This document shows, piece by piece, positions 21,970-31,318 of a stretch of DNA of 64,000 nt (positions within the stretch are counted from its first letter, which is position 1; each line of letters begins with the position of its first letter). This DNA comes from JBBRGK01 sp036741355 (GTDB lineage Bacteria > Chloroflexota > Dehalococcoidia > CAUJGQ01): positions 1 to 64,000 of the forward strand of contig DAINSK010000002.1 of assembly GCA_036741355.1 (NCBI GenBank), read 5' to 3'. The notes under the pieces were generated by a model. That model saw only the letters and a list, made by a program, of their open reading frames with translations, ran no database searches and was not told where the DNA came from. Position numbers and translations under genes: made by a program.

Positions 21970-23148
21970 CTACCGGAGCAGCGGCACCATCGCCCGCTGT
22001 TCCGGTCCCCCGGTTACGGTGATCGTGCCGTCGCCGCCGACGTAGACGTTCACCTCGCTGCGGACGCCGAATTCGGGAAGGTAGATGCCTGGCTCGATCG
22101 AGAAGCAGGTGCGCGGCAGCACCAGTCGCTCGTCGCGGGTTTCGAAGTTGTCCATGTTGGCGCCGTCGCCGTGGACCTCGTAGCCGATGCTGTGGCCGGT
22201 CCGGTGGATGAAGTAGTCGCCGTAGCCTGCCTGCTCGATCACCGCGCGCGCCGCATCGTCCACCTCGTAGCCGTGTAGCTGCGTGCCGGCCGCCGTAGAG
22301 CGCCGCACAAGGTCGATGGCCGCATCCCTGGCCGCCGCAACGTAGCCAAAGATCTCAGCCGGCCGGTCAGGCACCTCTCGACCGGCGAACGCCATCCACG
22401 TGTGGTCGGCGTACACCGCATCCGGCCGGTCGAGCTTGGCCCAGAAGTCGATCAACACCACATCGCCCTCGCGGATAGGCGTGGCCCGGTCCGCGGCCGG
22501 CAGGTAGTGTGGGTCACTGGCGTGGGCGTTGGTCGCGACGATTGGGGGATCGTCGGCTATGATGCCGCTTTCGTGGTAGTCCCGCCACATTAGTTGCTGC
22601 ACCGCGTAGTCAGTCGGGTTGTTCCCTGCCCGAAGCTGCTCGCCAATGTACGAGAACGCGTGATCCTTCGCCTGCATGAGCGCGGCTGAGGCCGTCAGGT
22701 GGCTTTGCAGCTTCTCGGGACTCCAGGGGGCGACCGTGAATTGCACCAGGTCGGCCGACGTCACCACTTCCTTGCCGAGCGATCGTACGAAGTCCACCGT
22801 TCCCGCGTCGACGCGCGCGACATAGGGAATGGCGCCTCGGGGCGAGTATTCCATCGCTACGGTGTGCGCCCCGGCGACCAACCGTCCGAGCAGGCTTTCC
22901 CGCTCCTGCCAGGTGCGGTAAACAAGCCGCTCACCCGGGAGGCTGTCGAGCGCCCCTCGTTCAAGTGCGCTGACAAGTTTTCGCGGCTCTCCCGCGGACG
23001 GGACGAAGTAATACCAGCGCCGCGTCACGATCTGCGTGTGCAGGCCCAGCGCTTCATAGGCGATCGCATTCGAGCGGCGAAAGTCACAAAACAGCCATCC
23101 GTCGATCTTCCGCTCTGCCAGCAGCGCCTGGATCGCGGTTATCTGCAT
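21970..23148 (-). CDS. M24 family metallopeptidase (Xaa-Pro aminopeptidase-like)
   Basis: 392 residues with a creatinase-type N-terminal domain (about 1-150) and a pita-bread catalytic domain (about 155-392). Metal-ligand motifs are recognisable: L-I-D-F-W-A and Y-A-D-H-T for the two Asp, H-R-T-G-H-S-I-G for His, S-I-E-P-G-I-Y for the first Glu and R-S-E-V-N-V for the second. Cytoplasmic, no signal peptide. Probably cleaves Xaa-Pro dipeptides or a related amide. Its 3' end abuts repeat copy A and its start abuts copy B, so it is a single-gene unit. Confidence 0.85.
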   Translation of the reverse strand: MQITAIQALLAERKIDGWLFCDFRRSNAIAYEALGLHTQIVTRRWYYFVPSAGEPRKLVSALERGALDSLPGERLVYRTWQERESLLGRLVAGAHTVAMEYSPRGAIPYVARVDAGTVDFVRSLGKEVVTSADLVQFTVAPWSPEKLQSHLTASAALMQAKDHAFSYIGEQLRAGNNPTDYAVQQLMWRDYHESGIIADDPPIVATNAHASDPHYLPAADRATPIREGDVVLIDFWAKLDRPDAVYADHTWMAFAGREVPDRPAEIFGYVAAARDAAIDLVRRSTAAGTQLHGYEVDDAARAVIEQAGYGDYFIHRTGHSIGYEVHGDGANMDNFETRDERLVLPRTCFSIEPGIYLPEFGVRSEVNVYVGGDGTITVTGGPEQRAMVPLLR

Positions 23149-23149
23149 T

Positions 23150-23396
23150 GGGCCCCCTAACTCCCCGGCCCTCTTTCCCCCAATTCTGGGGGCAAGAGGG
23201 AGCTATGGCGGACGTTGGCAGGTCGGTACGGTGCAGGCGATGTTCGGCAGGCGGGGCAACCCCACCCCCAACCCCTCCCCGATTCAGGGAGGGGAGCTTA
23301 CAGCCAGGCGCGACACCTAACCGTGCCGGCCTCCAATACCAAGCGATCGCCTTTCCCCGCTTCGGGGAAAGGTAAGGGATAGGGGTAGCCAACGCT
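23150..23396. repeat. Dispersed hairpin repeat, copy B (composite)
   Basis: Fills the 250-base gap between the peptidase and dnaE. Three hairpins are visible: CCCTCTTTCCCCC...GGGGGCAAGAGGG near 23169-23200, CCCCTCCCC...GGGAGGGG near 23273-23294 and CTTTCCCC...GGGGAAAG near 23351-23372, ending in AAGGGATAGGGGTA. The arrangement looks like two units merged. No gene is visible. Confidence 0.75.
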
Positions 23397-23399
23397 ACA

Positions 23400-26300
23400 C
23401 TACTCCGGGAGCGTCTCCGTGTGAATCTCCCCCCAGTGATCGCGTTGCAGCAATGGCTTGATGCGATCCTCGAGCTTTGGAGACATGGAAACTGATGGAA
23501 GTTCCAGTTCGTGGCGCTGAGCGCGGGTGACGAGGACAAGGCGCACCGCGTCGAGGCCCGGCGCCGCTTGCAATTGGTTGACCAGCTCGTTCAGACGGCG
23601 GCGGTCGTCGACTTCGGCGTTTGGGCGCTCAGTGATCTCGATGCGTACGAGTAGACGAGTGGGTGGGCCGGGGGACACGGCGCCGCTAGCGCCGCCGTTA
23701 CCGAACTTGTGACTGCCGCCAACGTTTCCATTGCGCCCGTTGCCGTTGCGGTAACCGTTGGCGGGCTCATGGCGCTTGGGAGGGGCAAGCTCTTCGATAT
23801 CCTGCACGGACTCGCGGATCGCTTCAGGCACCCCGCCCAGAGCAGTCGGGTCGTACTCCGCGGCGTTGACGACGGTCACGTTCAACCGCTCGTCGCGCCG
23901 GCGTACGCGCGCCGTCAGCCGAACGATCTTCCCTTCGTTCCATAGGTCGCGCTGCGGTTCGTACACGTCCGGCCAGACCGTCACTTCGACCTGGCCCGTC
24001 AGGTCCTCGAGAGTGGCCGCGCAGAAGGCGCGGCCGTCCTTGGTTAGCAAAGGGCGAATACCGGTCACCATTCCCGCCAGGCGAATCTCCCCGCGACCTG
24101 CTGCTTCTGCCGTCACCTCGTTAATCAGCATGTCCACGGACGCGGCGAGCGCGATAGATGCTGCGCGGAACGGGTGCTCGGATACGTAGACCCCGAGCAG
24201 TTCCTTTTCAAATGCCAGCAGATCGCGCTGCGGCAGCGACGGCGTTTTCAGCAGCTCCATGTCCGGCATCGGCGTGGGCAAGCTCTCGCCAAACATGTCG
24301 AACATCGTCGTCTGGCCGGCGTCGCGCAGCCGTTGTTCGCGCTGAATGACCGCGGTGATGCGGTCGACGTTGAACAGCAGTGTGCTTCGATACTGGCCGC
24401 GATCGGGGTTTTCCTCGCCGCCCAGGCAGTCCAGACCGCCGGCCTTGATCAGACTTTCCACCATGCGCTTACTGAAGTTCTTGAGGTTAGCTCGGCGACA
24501 GAAATCCTCAATCGACAGGAACGGCCCGTTCTTGCTCCGTTCCTCTATCAGCCCTTCTACCGCGCCGGACCCGACGTTCTTGATCGTCGCCAGACCGAAG
24601 CGGATGCCTGGTTGGCCATCCGGCGTTGTATCGATGCGGAAGCTCACGTCGCTCTTGTTGACGTCGGGCGGGAGCACAGGGATTCGCAGCTTAGCGCATT
24701 CCGCAACGGCCGCGGCCACACGGTCGGCGAAACCGGCCGGATGGTTGTCGGCGAGCATCAGCACCGCGGTCATGTACTCGGCCGGGAAGTTTGCCTTGAG
24801 ATAGGCAGTCTGGTACGAGATCGTGCCGTAGCATGTTGCGTGAGCTTTATTGAATGCATAGCCGGCAAACGGCTCGATCAGGTCGAAGATCTTCTCGGCG
24901 TCCTCGGCTGTATAGCCCTTGGAGACTGCTCCGCTGCGGAAGTTGTCACGCTCGGCGCGCATCTTCTCGGCGATCTTCTTGCCCATCGCTTTGCGCATGA
25001 TGTCGGCCTGGCCCAACGTGTAACCGCCGAACTTCTGCGCGATGAGCAGCACCTGGTCCTGGTAGACGATGATGCCGTAGGTCTCGTCCAGGATCTCCGC
25101 CAGATCCGGGTGCGGATAGCGTACCGGCTCCTGGCCATGCTTCGATTTGCAGTACGCGGGAATGTGCGCCATCGGGCCGGGCCGGTACAGGGCGACCATC
25201 GCCGAGAGCTCCCCGATCGAGGTCGGCTTGAGCTCTTGGATATGCCGGCGCATACCAGCAGACTCGAGTTGAAAGACGCCGAACGTCTCTCCCTGACGTA
25301 GCATCTCGTAGGTCTTTTCGTCGCCGTCCGGCAAGCGTATAAGCTCGACCTCTTCGCCGCGGGTCTCGCGGATCAGGTCCACGGCTTTACCCAGGATGGT
25401 GAGGTTTGCTAGCCCAAGGAAGTCCATCTTCAGCAGGCCGATCTCGGCCACGGTATTCATGTCCCAGCAAACCATGGGCAGCGACTGGTCATCGTTTCGT
25501 GATGGTCGCTGCAGGGGCGCGACGCTCATCAGCGGGTCCTTCGCGATGACTACACCCGCGGCATGGGTGCTGGCGTGGCGCGCAACGCCCTCGAGCTGGC
25601 GTGCCGTGTCAACCAATCGCCGCACTGCCGGGTCGCCCTCATACGTCTGTCTCAGCTCCTGGCTCTCGTTCAGCGCTCGATCGATGGTCATGTGCAGGGT
25701 GGTGGGAACCAGTCGCGCCAGGCGGTCGGTGTCGCCGGGAGACATGCCCATGGCGCGGCCGACGTCGCGGATCGCCGCTTTGGCGCCCAGCGTTCCGAAC
25801 GTGATGATCTGGGCTACCCTGTCGTGGCCGAAACGGTCGGCAACGTACTTTATCAGTTCGGCGCGGCGGTCATCGGCGATATCCATGTCGATATCGGGCA
25901 TCTCACTGCGCTCCAGGTTGAGGAAGCGCTCGAAGACGAGCCGGTGCTTCATGGGATCGATGTCGGTGATGCCAATGCTGTAGACGATGATGCTACCGGC
26001 GGCGGAGCCACGTACGCCGAACGGGATGCGGTGCAAGCGCGCGTACTGGGCGAACTCGCGCACCAGGAGGATGTAGGCGGCGAAGCCGGTCTCCTCCACC
26101 ACGTTCAACTCATATTCCATCCGCTGGCGAACGTTCTCGGGTGCGTCTGGGTACAGCCGCCCGAATCCTTCCCACGACTGCCGTGCAAGCTGCTGCATGG
26201 CGTTCAGCCCCGCCGGCAAGTCCGGGTCGGGTAGCTGTAAACGTCCGAACTGTAATTCGAAATCTTCTACGGTGTCGGCGACCTTCTGCGTGTTACTTAG

Positions 26301-27074
26301 TACCTCCGGGTTGTCGGGGAAAAGCGCCGCCATCTCCTCCTCGGACTTGATGTAGTAGCTGCCGCCCTCCATCCGCATCCGCTTCGGATCGGTCACGAGG
26401 GAGTTGGTGCCGATGCACAACAGGATGTCGTGCGCCTCTTCGTCTTCCGGGGCCGTATAGTGCGAGTCGTTGGTGACGACAACCGGGATGTCCAGCTCGC
26501 GCCCAAGTTCGATTAACAACGGATTTATGCGTGAGAACTGCTCGTCCTGGTGCTCCTGGATCTCCAGGTAATAGTGGCCGTGAAAGATCTCGCGATACCA
26601 GTTGACTGCTTCAATCGCGTCGTCTCGCCTGCCCTCCTGGAGGGCGCGGTGGACTTCGCTTGAAGGGCAACCCGAAAGCACGATCAGGCCGTCGGCGTAC
26701 TTTTCGAGCAGTTCGCGATCCATGCGTGGTTTGTAGTAGAAGCCTTCGAGGTTTGCGATCGTGGAGAGAGCCAGCAGATTATTGAAACCCGTTAGGTTGC
26801 GCGCGATGACCCCGAGGTGAAATGGTGACTTTTCGCGCGGATCCCGGGAGAGCCTTGAGCCAGGCGCGACATAGGCCTCGATGCCGATTAGTGGCTTTAT
26901 GCCGCGCTGCCGGGCTGCTTTATAGAAGTCGATCGCTCCGTACAGGTTGCCGTGGTCCGTGATTGCCGCGGCGTCCTGTCCGAGCGCACGAATTCGATCA
27001 AGTGCTGCATCGATGCGGGATAAACCGTCAAGTAGAGAATATTCGGTGTGCAAATGGAGGTGGGCAAACGCCAA
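23400..27074 (-). CDS. dnaE: DNA polymerase III subunit alpha
   Basis: About 1,224-residue replicative polymerase. An N-terminal PHP domain begins at once with H-L-H-L-H-T-E-Y-S. The polymerase active site is P-D-I-D-M-D-I-A, followed by K-M-D-F-L-G-L-A-N-L and a tandem HhH/OB C-terminal region ending in a tau-binding-like tail. No separate 3'-5' exonuclease insert is seen, so it is DnaE1-like rather than PolC. The frame is open another 128 codons upstream but with low-complexity content, so a TTG at 27074 preceded by GGATGG and placed just before the PHP domain is preferred. Divergent from the S41 gene; bounded downstream by repeat copy B. Confidence 0.93.
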   Translation of the reverse strand: MAFAHLHLHTEYSLLDGLSRIDAALDRIRALGQDAAAITDHGNLYGAIDFYKAARQRGIKPLIGIEAYVAPGSRLSRDPREKSPFHLGVIARNLTGFNNLLALSTIANLEGFYYKPRMDRELLEKYADGLIVLSGCPSSEVHRALQEGRRDDAIEAVNWYREIFHGHYYLEIQEHQDEQFSRINPLLIELGRELDIPVVVTNDSHYTAPEDEEAHDILLCIGTNSLVTDPKRMRMEGGSYYIKSEEEMAALFPDNPEVLSNTQKVADTVEDFELQFGRLQLPDPDLPAGLNAMQQLARQSWEGFGRLYPDAPENVRQRMEYELNVVEETGFAAYILLVREFAQYARLHRIPFGVRGSAAGSIIVYSIGITDIDPMKHRLVFERFLNLERSEMPDIDMDIADDRRAELIKYVADRFGHDRVAQIITFGTLGAKAAIRDVGRAMGMSPGDTDRLARLVPTTLHMTIDRALNESQELRQTYEGDPAVRRLVDTARQLEGVARHASTHAAGVVIAKDPLMSVAPLQRPSRNDDQSLPMVCWDMNTVAEIGLLKMDFLGLANLTILGKAVDLIRETRGEEVELIRLPDGDEKTYEMLRQGETFGVFQLESAGMRRHIQELKPTSIGELSAMVALYRPGPMAHIPAYCKSKHGQEPVRYPHPDLAEILDETYGIIVYQDQVLLIAQKFGGYTLGQADIMRKAMGKKIAEKMRAERDNFRSGAVSKGYTAEDAEKIFDLIEPFAGYAFNKAHATCYGTISYQTAYLKANFPAEYMTAVLMLADNHPAGFADRVAAAVAECAKLRIPVLPPDVNKSDVSFRIDTTPDGQPGIRFGLATIKNVGSGAVEGLIEERSKNGPFLSIEDFCRRANLKNFSKRMVESLIKAGGLDCLGGEENPDRGQYRSTLLFNVDRITAVIQREQRLRDAGQTTMFDMFGESLPTPMPDMELLKTPSLPQRDLLAFEKELLGVYVSEHPFRAASIALAASVDMLINEVTAEAAGRGEIRLAGMVTGIRPLLTKDGRAFCAATLEDLTGQVEVTVWPDVYEPQRDLWNEGKIVRLTARVRRRDERLNVTVVNAAEYDPTALGGVPEAIRESVQDIEELAPPKRHEPANGYRNGNGRNGNVGGSHKFGNGGASGAVSPGPPTRLLVRIEITERPNAEVDDRRRLNELVNQLQAAPGLDAVRLVLVTRAQRHELELPSVSMSPKLEDRIKPLLQRDHWGEIHTETLPE

Positions 27075-27295
27075 CGAATTCCATCCGTTCAAGATTACTG
27101 CCAATATCGCAGACTGCCGCGATGCCTGTAAACAAGCCCAAAACCCCGCGTCTCTGCGACTCTTGAATCTCTGCTTAACAGAATCGGCAGGTCCCGTGGC
27201 TGCATGTTTAACGTCTTCCTCGCTACTCTTGAATGAACGGAAATAAAGCGGCGAATGGCCATGCTGGGGTGGGAACGCACGTGAGAAATGCACAA

Positions 27296-29383
27296 ATGAG
27301 GCTGAGTAGCTGTTTCCTGGCGGTCGCCTGCGCCGCGGCGGTCTTAGCGGTTGCCTGCACGGGCGGCAATAACAGGAAGGCGACCGCCGGTACGGCGGTG
27401 ACTGCGGCCGCGGCAACAGCGGCGGCACCGTCCTCTGCCGCAGCGGGCAGCGCCGCAAATCGTGGCACGCCCCTGGCAGGTGCTGCGTCGTTGCCGGTAG
27501 CGGCGTCGACGCCGGTGCAATCTCCGTCGCGCGTCGAGACGGTGAAGGAGGCCTATGACCTGCTGCTCGACCGCTACTACAAGCCGTTGAAATCGAGCGA
27601 CCTTCTAACGAGTGCCTGGAAAGGCGTCACACAGGCCACAAAAGGCGCCGGCCAGGTCGACCCGCCGAAACTCTCCGGCGACAGGAACGCCGACTGGCAG
27701 GCGTTCGGTGCCCAGTACCAGCAGTTGTTTGATAAGTCCGCCGGCTCTGTGCAGGGGCCGGCGCTGGCATTCGGTGCAATTGACGCGATGGCGGTCGGAC
27801 TGCACGACGATCACACCTACTTCTTGAATCCCGAAGAGAACAAGCGGCGGCAGGCTGCCGACAGCGGCGGCGAGCAGTTCGTCGGCGTCGGCATTACGAT
27901 CGGTAACCGCGCACCGTTCGTCGTTCAGGAGGTCCAGGCCGGCGGTCCGGCCGATAAAGGCGGTGTCAAATCCGGCGACGCGATTACGGCGATCGACGGC
28001 GCCGACGCTTCGAATTTCTCGGTCCAGGACATAACTAACAAGCTGCGTGGCGGCCAGGCTGGTTCAACCGTAACCGTAACCGTAAAGCGGTCGGATGGCA
28101 GCCCCCAGAACCTGACGCTCACGAGGGCGCAGATCGTGCAGCCGGCGATCGAATCCAAACTGATGCCCGACGGGACCGGCTACATTGCGCTTCACAACTT
28201 TTCAGACGCCTACGCACGGTTCCCTGACGGGCGCAATATCGCCGAGGAGCTCGACGCCGCGCTGCAGTCGTTCGAGCAGTCGGGCGTCCAGGGGTGGGTG
28301 TTCGACGTTCGCGGCAATCCCGGTGGTTCGGAACAAACCCTGTCGGAGGTGGCGGGGAGGTTCCTGCCCGATGCCATCGTCGTGGCCTCCGTGGACCGCG
28401 ACGGCCACACCGCGGAGGCGCCGGTGGACGGTCACCTGTTTTCCGTTCAGCGTCCGCTTGCGGTGCTCATCGACGGACAGTCCGGTTCCGCTTCAGAGCT
28501 GTTCGCGGCGACGATGAAGGAGTACGGGCGCGCGCGCCTCATCGGACAGCGCACGGCCGGCGCCGTCAACGGCGCCGAAGAGACCGAGCTTCCGGACGGC
28601 GCGGCCATACAATACACGGTGATCCAGGGCATAACGGGTAAGCTGCGCAAAGTTCTCGACGGCGTCGGCGTTAGCCCCGACGACACGGTTGGCGGGAGCG
28701 GCAGTCCGTCGGCGGTGCTCGCCGGGCGCTCGGATTCGCAATTCGACGCCGCCCGGCAATGGGTGCTCGACCAGGCAAAGAAGCAGCCGACGCTGGCATT
28801 AAAGCCGCCGCCGGCGGCGGGCACACTCTCCGCGGCTGCCGTAAAATCGCAACTGGAGCCCCTGGCGGCAACGATGGACGACGTCCCACCCGGCGCTGCG
28901 CGGGCGAAATACGGTTATCTGGTGCTGACCTATCCGAATGAGCTCGCGATCGGGAACGCTGTCGACGCCACAAACCCGGCGGCGTATGAGCAAAAGGTGC
29001 GTGACCGGCACTGGTTGGGTGGCTTCCAGCAGTTTTTCGGCTCCGGCGCTCCGCCGCCATACGTGGTGCAGGTCGACCTGTACAAAGACGACAGCGGTGC
29101 CCGCGACGCGGTACGAACGAACGACTTTCCCAACGGGCTCAAACAGGCGACGTTGCCCGCCCACCTCGGCGACGACGCCAGCGCCTATAACGGCTATGAC
29201 GCCGCTGAAGGCATCAGCCAAATAGTATGGAGGCGAGGCAAAGTCGTCTTTACGGTGCTCTTCGCGTCCGAGCCCGGCCGGTCGGGTATGGACCAGGCGC
29301 TGGCGCTCGCGCGCAAATTGGATGATCGGGCACGAGCGCAATCAAGAGCCCCTCTCCCGATCCTGGGAGAGGAGTTAGGATGA
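27296..29383 (+). CDS. S41-family (C-terminal processing type) lipoprotein
   Basis: About 695 residues. Signal peptide with a lipobox-like A-V-A-C, so probably membrane anchored outside, followed by an Ala/Thr/Ser linker. A PDZ domain lies at about 195-280 (F-V-G-V-G-I...G-D-A-I-T-A-I-D-G). The S41 fold follows (V-F-D-V-R-G-N-P-G-G and G-S-A-S-E-L). Ser is present, but the Lys usually found about 25 residues later in an F-G-K-G motif falls on Ala (T-A-G-A-V), so catalysis may use another arrangement or be lost. A further domain of about 200 residues is unrecognised. The last 12 residues are encoded by half of a dispersed repeat. Confidence 0.8.
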   Translation: MRLSSCFLAVACAAAVLAVACTGGNNRKATAGTAVTAAAATAAAPSSAAAGSAANRGTPLAGAASLPVAASTPVQSPSRVETVKEAYDLLLDRYYKPLKSSDLLTSAWKGVTQATKGAGQVDPPKLSGDRNADWQAFGAQYQQLFDKSAGSVQGPALAFGAIDAMAVGLHDDHTYFLNPEENKRRQAADSGGEQFVGVGITIGNRAPFVVQEVQAGGPADKGGVKSGDAITAIDGADASNFSVQDITNKLRGGQAGSTVTVTVKRSDGSPQNLTLTRAQIVQPAIESKLMPDGTGYIALHNFSDAYARFPDGRNIAEELDAALQSFEQSGVQGWVFDVRGNPGGSEQTLSEVAGRFLPDAIVVASVDRDGHTAEAPVDGHLFSVQRPLAVLIDGQSGSASELFAATMKEYGRARLIGQRTAGAVNGAEETELPDGAAIQYTVIQGITGKLRKVLDGVGVSPDDTVGGSGSPSAVLAGRSDSQFDAARQWVLDQAKKQPTLALKPPPAAGTLSAAAVKSQLEPLAATMDDVPPGAARAKYGYLVLTYPNELAIGNAVDATNPAAYEQKVRDRHWLGGFQQFFGSGAPPPYVVQVDLYKDDSGARDAVRTNDFPNGLKQATLPAHLGDDASAYNGYDAAEGISQIVWRRGKVVFTVLFASEPGRSGMDQALALARKLDDRARAQSRAPLPILGEELG
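29347..29381. repeat. Half dispersed repeat overlapping the S41 stop region
   Basis: CCCCTCTCCC and GGGAGAGGAG form a hairpin like the units at 21835, 23150 and 63503. It supplies the last codons of the S41 gene, so the repeat has been captured as coding sequence. Confidence 0.65.
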
Positions 29384-29396
29384 GGAACCGTTCCCA

Positions 29397-29418
29397 CGAC
29401 TGCCCACTGCCGACTGCC
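29397..29418. repeat. Short heptamer repeat
   Basis: Three TGCC-AC-type heptamers (CGAC, TGCCCAC, TGCCGAC, TGCC) sit between the S41 gene and the thiolase stop codon. Related stretches occur at 30981-31010 and 54398-54433. Confidence 0.5.
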
Positions 29419-30585
29419 TTAGACAATCCGCTCGATGATCGTTCCGGTGCCGAGGCCGCCCCCGCAGCACATGGTCTGTAAACCGTAGCGGGAGCCGCTG
29501 CGCTCCAGTTCGTAGAGCAACGTCGTCATCAGGCGGGCGCCCGTGCAGCCGAGCGGGTGACCCAGCGCGATCGCGCCGCCGTTGACGTTGACCCGGGCCA
29601 TGTCTGGATGAAGCTCCTTTTCCCAGGCGAGCACGACGGGCGCGAAGGCTTCGTTGATCTCGAAGCGGTTGATGTCGTCGACCGTAAGCCCGGCGCGCTT
29701 GAGCACGTCTTCGGTAGCGCCAATTGGGCCCGTCAGCATGAGTTCGGGATCGGAACCGACGACGGTTTGGGCCACGATGCGCGCCCGCGGTCGGATGCCA
29801 AGCTCGTTGGCCTTCGCCGCCGACATCAGCAGAACCGCGGCGGCGCCATCGGTGATTTGGCTCGAATTACCGGCGTGGAGGATACCGTCTTCGAGAAACG
29901 CCGGTTTCAGCGTCGCAAGCGTTTCAGTTGTCGTGCCCGGGCGAATGCCTTCGTCTTCCGAGAACAGCTCCTCTTTGCCTTCGCGGTTGATCTTGACCGG
30001 CGTTATCTCGGCAACGAAGTTGCCTTCGGCCCGCGCGATCGCGGCGCGTTGTTGGCTGCGGGCGCCGAAGCGGTCGCAGTCCTCACGCGAGATGCCCCAC
30101 TTCCTGGCTACTTTTTCCGCCGAAATTCCCTGGTCGGTGAGTTCGTACAGGTCGAGCATCTCCTGCGTAAACGGCGTCTGACCGGCCATGCTGGTCATGT
30201 TGCTTCCCATCGGCACGCGCGACATGCTCTCGACCCCGCCGGCAATCGCCACGTCGCAAACTCCGCTCTGGATCAGGTTTGCGGCAAAGTGGAGCGCCTG
30301 TTGGCTGGAGCCGCACTGCAGGTCCACCGACGTCGCCGGGATGGTGTACGGGAAGCCGGCGGCCAGCATGGCGTTGCGCCCGACGTTGGCCGATTGTTCC
30401 CCCACCTGGCCGACGCAGCCGAAGACCACGTATTGGACCTGGTCCTTACTGATGCCGGCGCGGTCCACGACCTCGGTTAGCACCTGGGCGCCGAGTGTCA
30501 CCGGGTGAATGCCGCTAAGGCTGCCGTTGCGCTTCCCCATCGGCGTGCGAACCGCGCTCACGATCACGACATCATCTACCGACAT
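29419..30585 (-). CDS. Thiolase (acetyl-CoA C-acyltransferase)
   Basis: 388 residues. Condenses or cleaves acyl-CoA with CoA. Active-site elements: nucleophilic Cys in V-D-L-Q-C-G-S-S-Q-Q-A (about residue 90), N-E-A-F-A, G-G-A-I-A-L-G-H-P-L-G with the catalytic His, and C-C-G-G-G-L-G-T-G with the second Cys. The ATG at 30585 is preceded by AAAGGAA; the 49 open codons upstream look non-coding. It lies next to the leucine-catabolism genes and could take part in the same acyl-CoA chemistry, although it is on the other strand. Confidence 0.92.
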   Translation of the reverse strand: MSVDDVVIVSAVRTPMGKRNGSLSGIHPVTLGAQVLTEVVDRAGISKDQVQYVVFGCVGQVGEQSANVGRNAMLAAGFPYTIPATSVDLQCGSSQQALHFAANLIQSGVCDVAIAGGVESMSRVPMGSNMTSMAGQTPFTQEMLDLYELTDQGISAEKVARKWGISREDCDRFGARSQQRAAIARAEGNFVAEITPVKINREGKEELFSEDEGIRPGTTTETLATLKPAFLEDGILHAGNSSQITDGAAAVLLMSAAKANELGIRPRARIVAQTVVGSDPELMLTGPIGATEDVLKRAGLTVDDINRFEINEAFAPVVLAWEKELHPDMARVNVNGGAIALGHPLGCTGARLMTTLLYELERSGSRYGLQTMCCGGGLGTGTIIERIV

Positions 30586-30670
30586 GGTCGAGTTCCTTTC
30601 TTCGTCGCCGCAACCGGTCGGATTGCGGGAATTCATGCTTGCTGCTGGCGGATTCGGGCGCCGCGCTCTG

Positions 30671-30853
30671 CTACTTTTCGGATGGCTCTGTGATCCTGGC
30701 AGGGTAGCCGAAGCGGCCCGGGTCGCGCTCACCTTCGGGCTCTATGGTCTTATCGCCGCTTCGGACCGGTATCAGAGAGAATCCGATCGCCATCAGCACC
30801 GCAAGCACGATGCCGACGACCGCGTATACAGCGGAATGCCAGTTCGACTCCAC
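30671..30853 (-). CDS. Small single-pass membrane protein
   Basis: 60 residues with one transmembrane helix at about 7-27 (Y-A-V-V-G-I-V-L-A-V-L-M-A-I-G-F) and a polar tail. A GTG start is chosen because TAGGAGA lies eight bases upstream; the frame stays open 30 codons further up. It is 86 bases upstream of the thiolase on the same strand. Function unknown. Confidence 0.6.
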   Translation of the reverse strand: MESNWHSAVYAVVGIVLAVLMAIGFSLIPVRSGDKTIEPEGERDPGRFGYPARITEPSEK

Positions 30854-30980
30854 AGGATCGTCTCCTAAATCCCGGTACAGCTTCCGGGGTTCTGGCGCTT
30901 TGGCAACGACAGTATAGAGCCGCAGTACCCGGAACAGCACCACGTGTTTCGACCTCTGCCTTTGTCAACGGCCCAATTCC

Positions 30981-31010
30981 GACTGCCGACTGCCTACTGC
31001 CTACTGCCCA
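30981..31010. repeat. Tandem heptamer repeat (K-ACTGCC)
   Basis: Four consecutive heptamers GACTGCC, GACTGCC, TACTGCC, TACTGCC followed by CAC. Same motif family as 29397-29418 and 54398-54433; intergenic, no coding role seen. Confidence 0.65.
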
Positions 31011-31103
31011 CCGGATCAGTGCTCCTAAACCCGCTCCTTCGTAAACTGGTGCGAGAGCATCAACATGCGGCGGGCGTTCTGCCTCCGCGCTGGAGCAACG
31101 ACG

Positions 31104-31316
31104 ATGGCAGTTTCCTGGTCCGACCTGGAGCCGTTTGTGCAGGAAGCATTCGACCGCGTTGGTCGAGTCGAGCGTGCCGACGTTGTGGACCTGGCATACG
31201 AGGCGAATGCAAACGACGACGTCGTCGACGCACTCGATGTCATTGGATCGCGCGTTTTCAATTCCGTGCAAGCAACCCGCGACTTCCTCTCCAGCCAGAA
31301 CGCGGTTACTGGCTAG
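31104..31316 (+). CDS. DUF2795-like small protein
   Basis: 70 residues. The C-terminal part (E-A-N-A-N-D-D-V-V-D-A-L-D-V-I-G followed by F-N-S-V-Q-A-T-R-D-F-L) resembles the DUF2795 pattern of an acidic helix pair followed by a short Y/F-x-S strand. The ATG at 31104 has GGAG eight bases upstream; an earlier ATG at 31065 is less likely. Its stop is two bases from the start of the phosphatase gene, so the two are coupled. Confidence 0.55.
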   Translation: MAVSWSDLEPFVQEAFDRVGRVERADVVDLAYEANANDDVVDALDVIGSRVFNSVQATRDFLSSQNAVTG

Positions 31317-31318
31317 CG

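Noticed and set aside
23150..23396. CRISPR-like repeat array
   Set aside because: Hairpins are of different sequence and irregularly spaced with no identical direct repeats; they belong to a dispersed repeat family.
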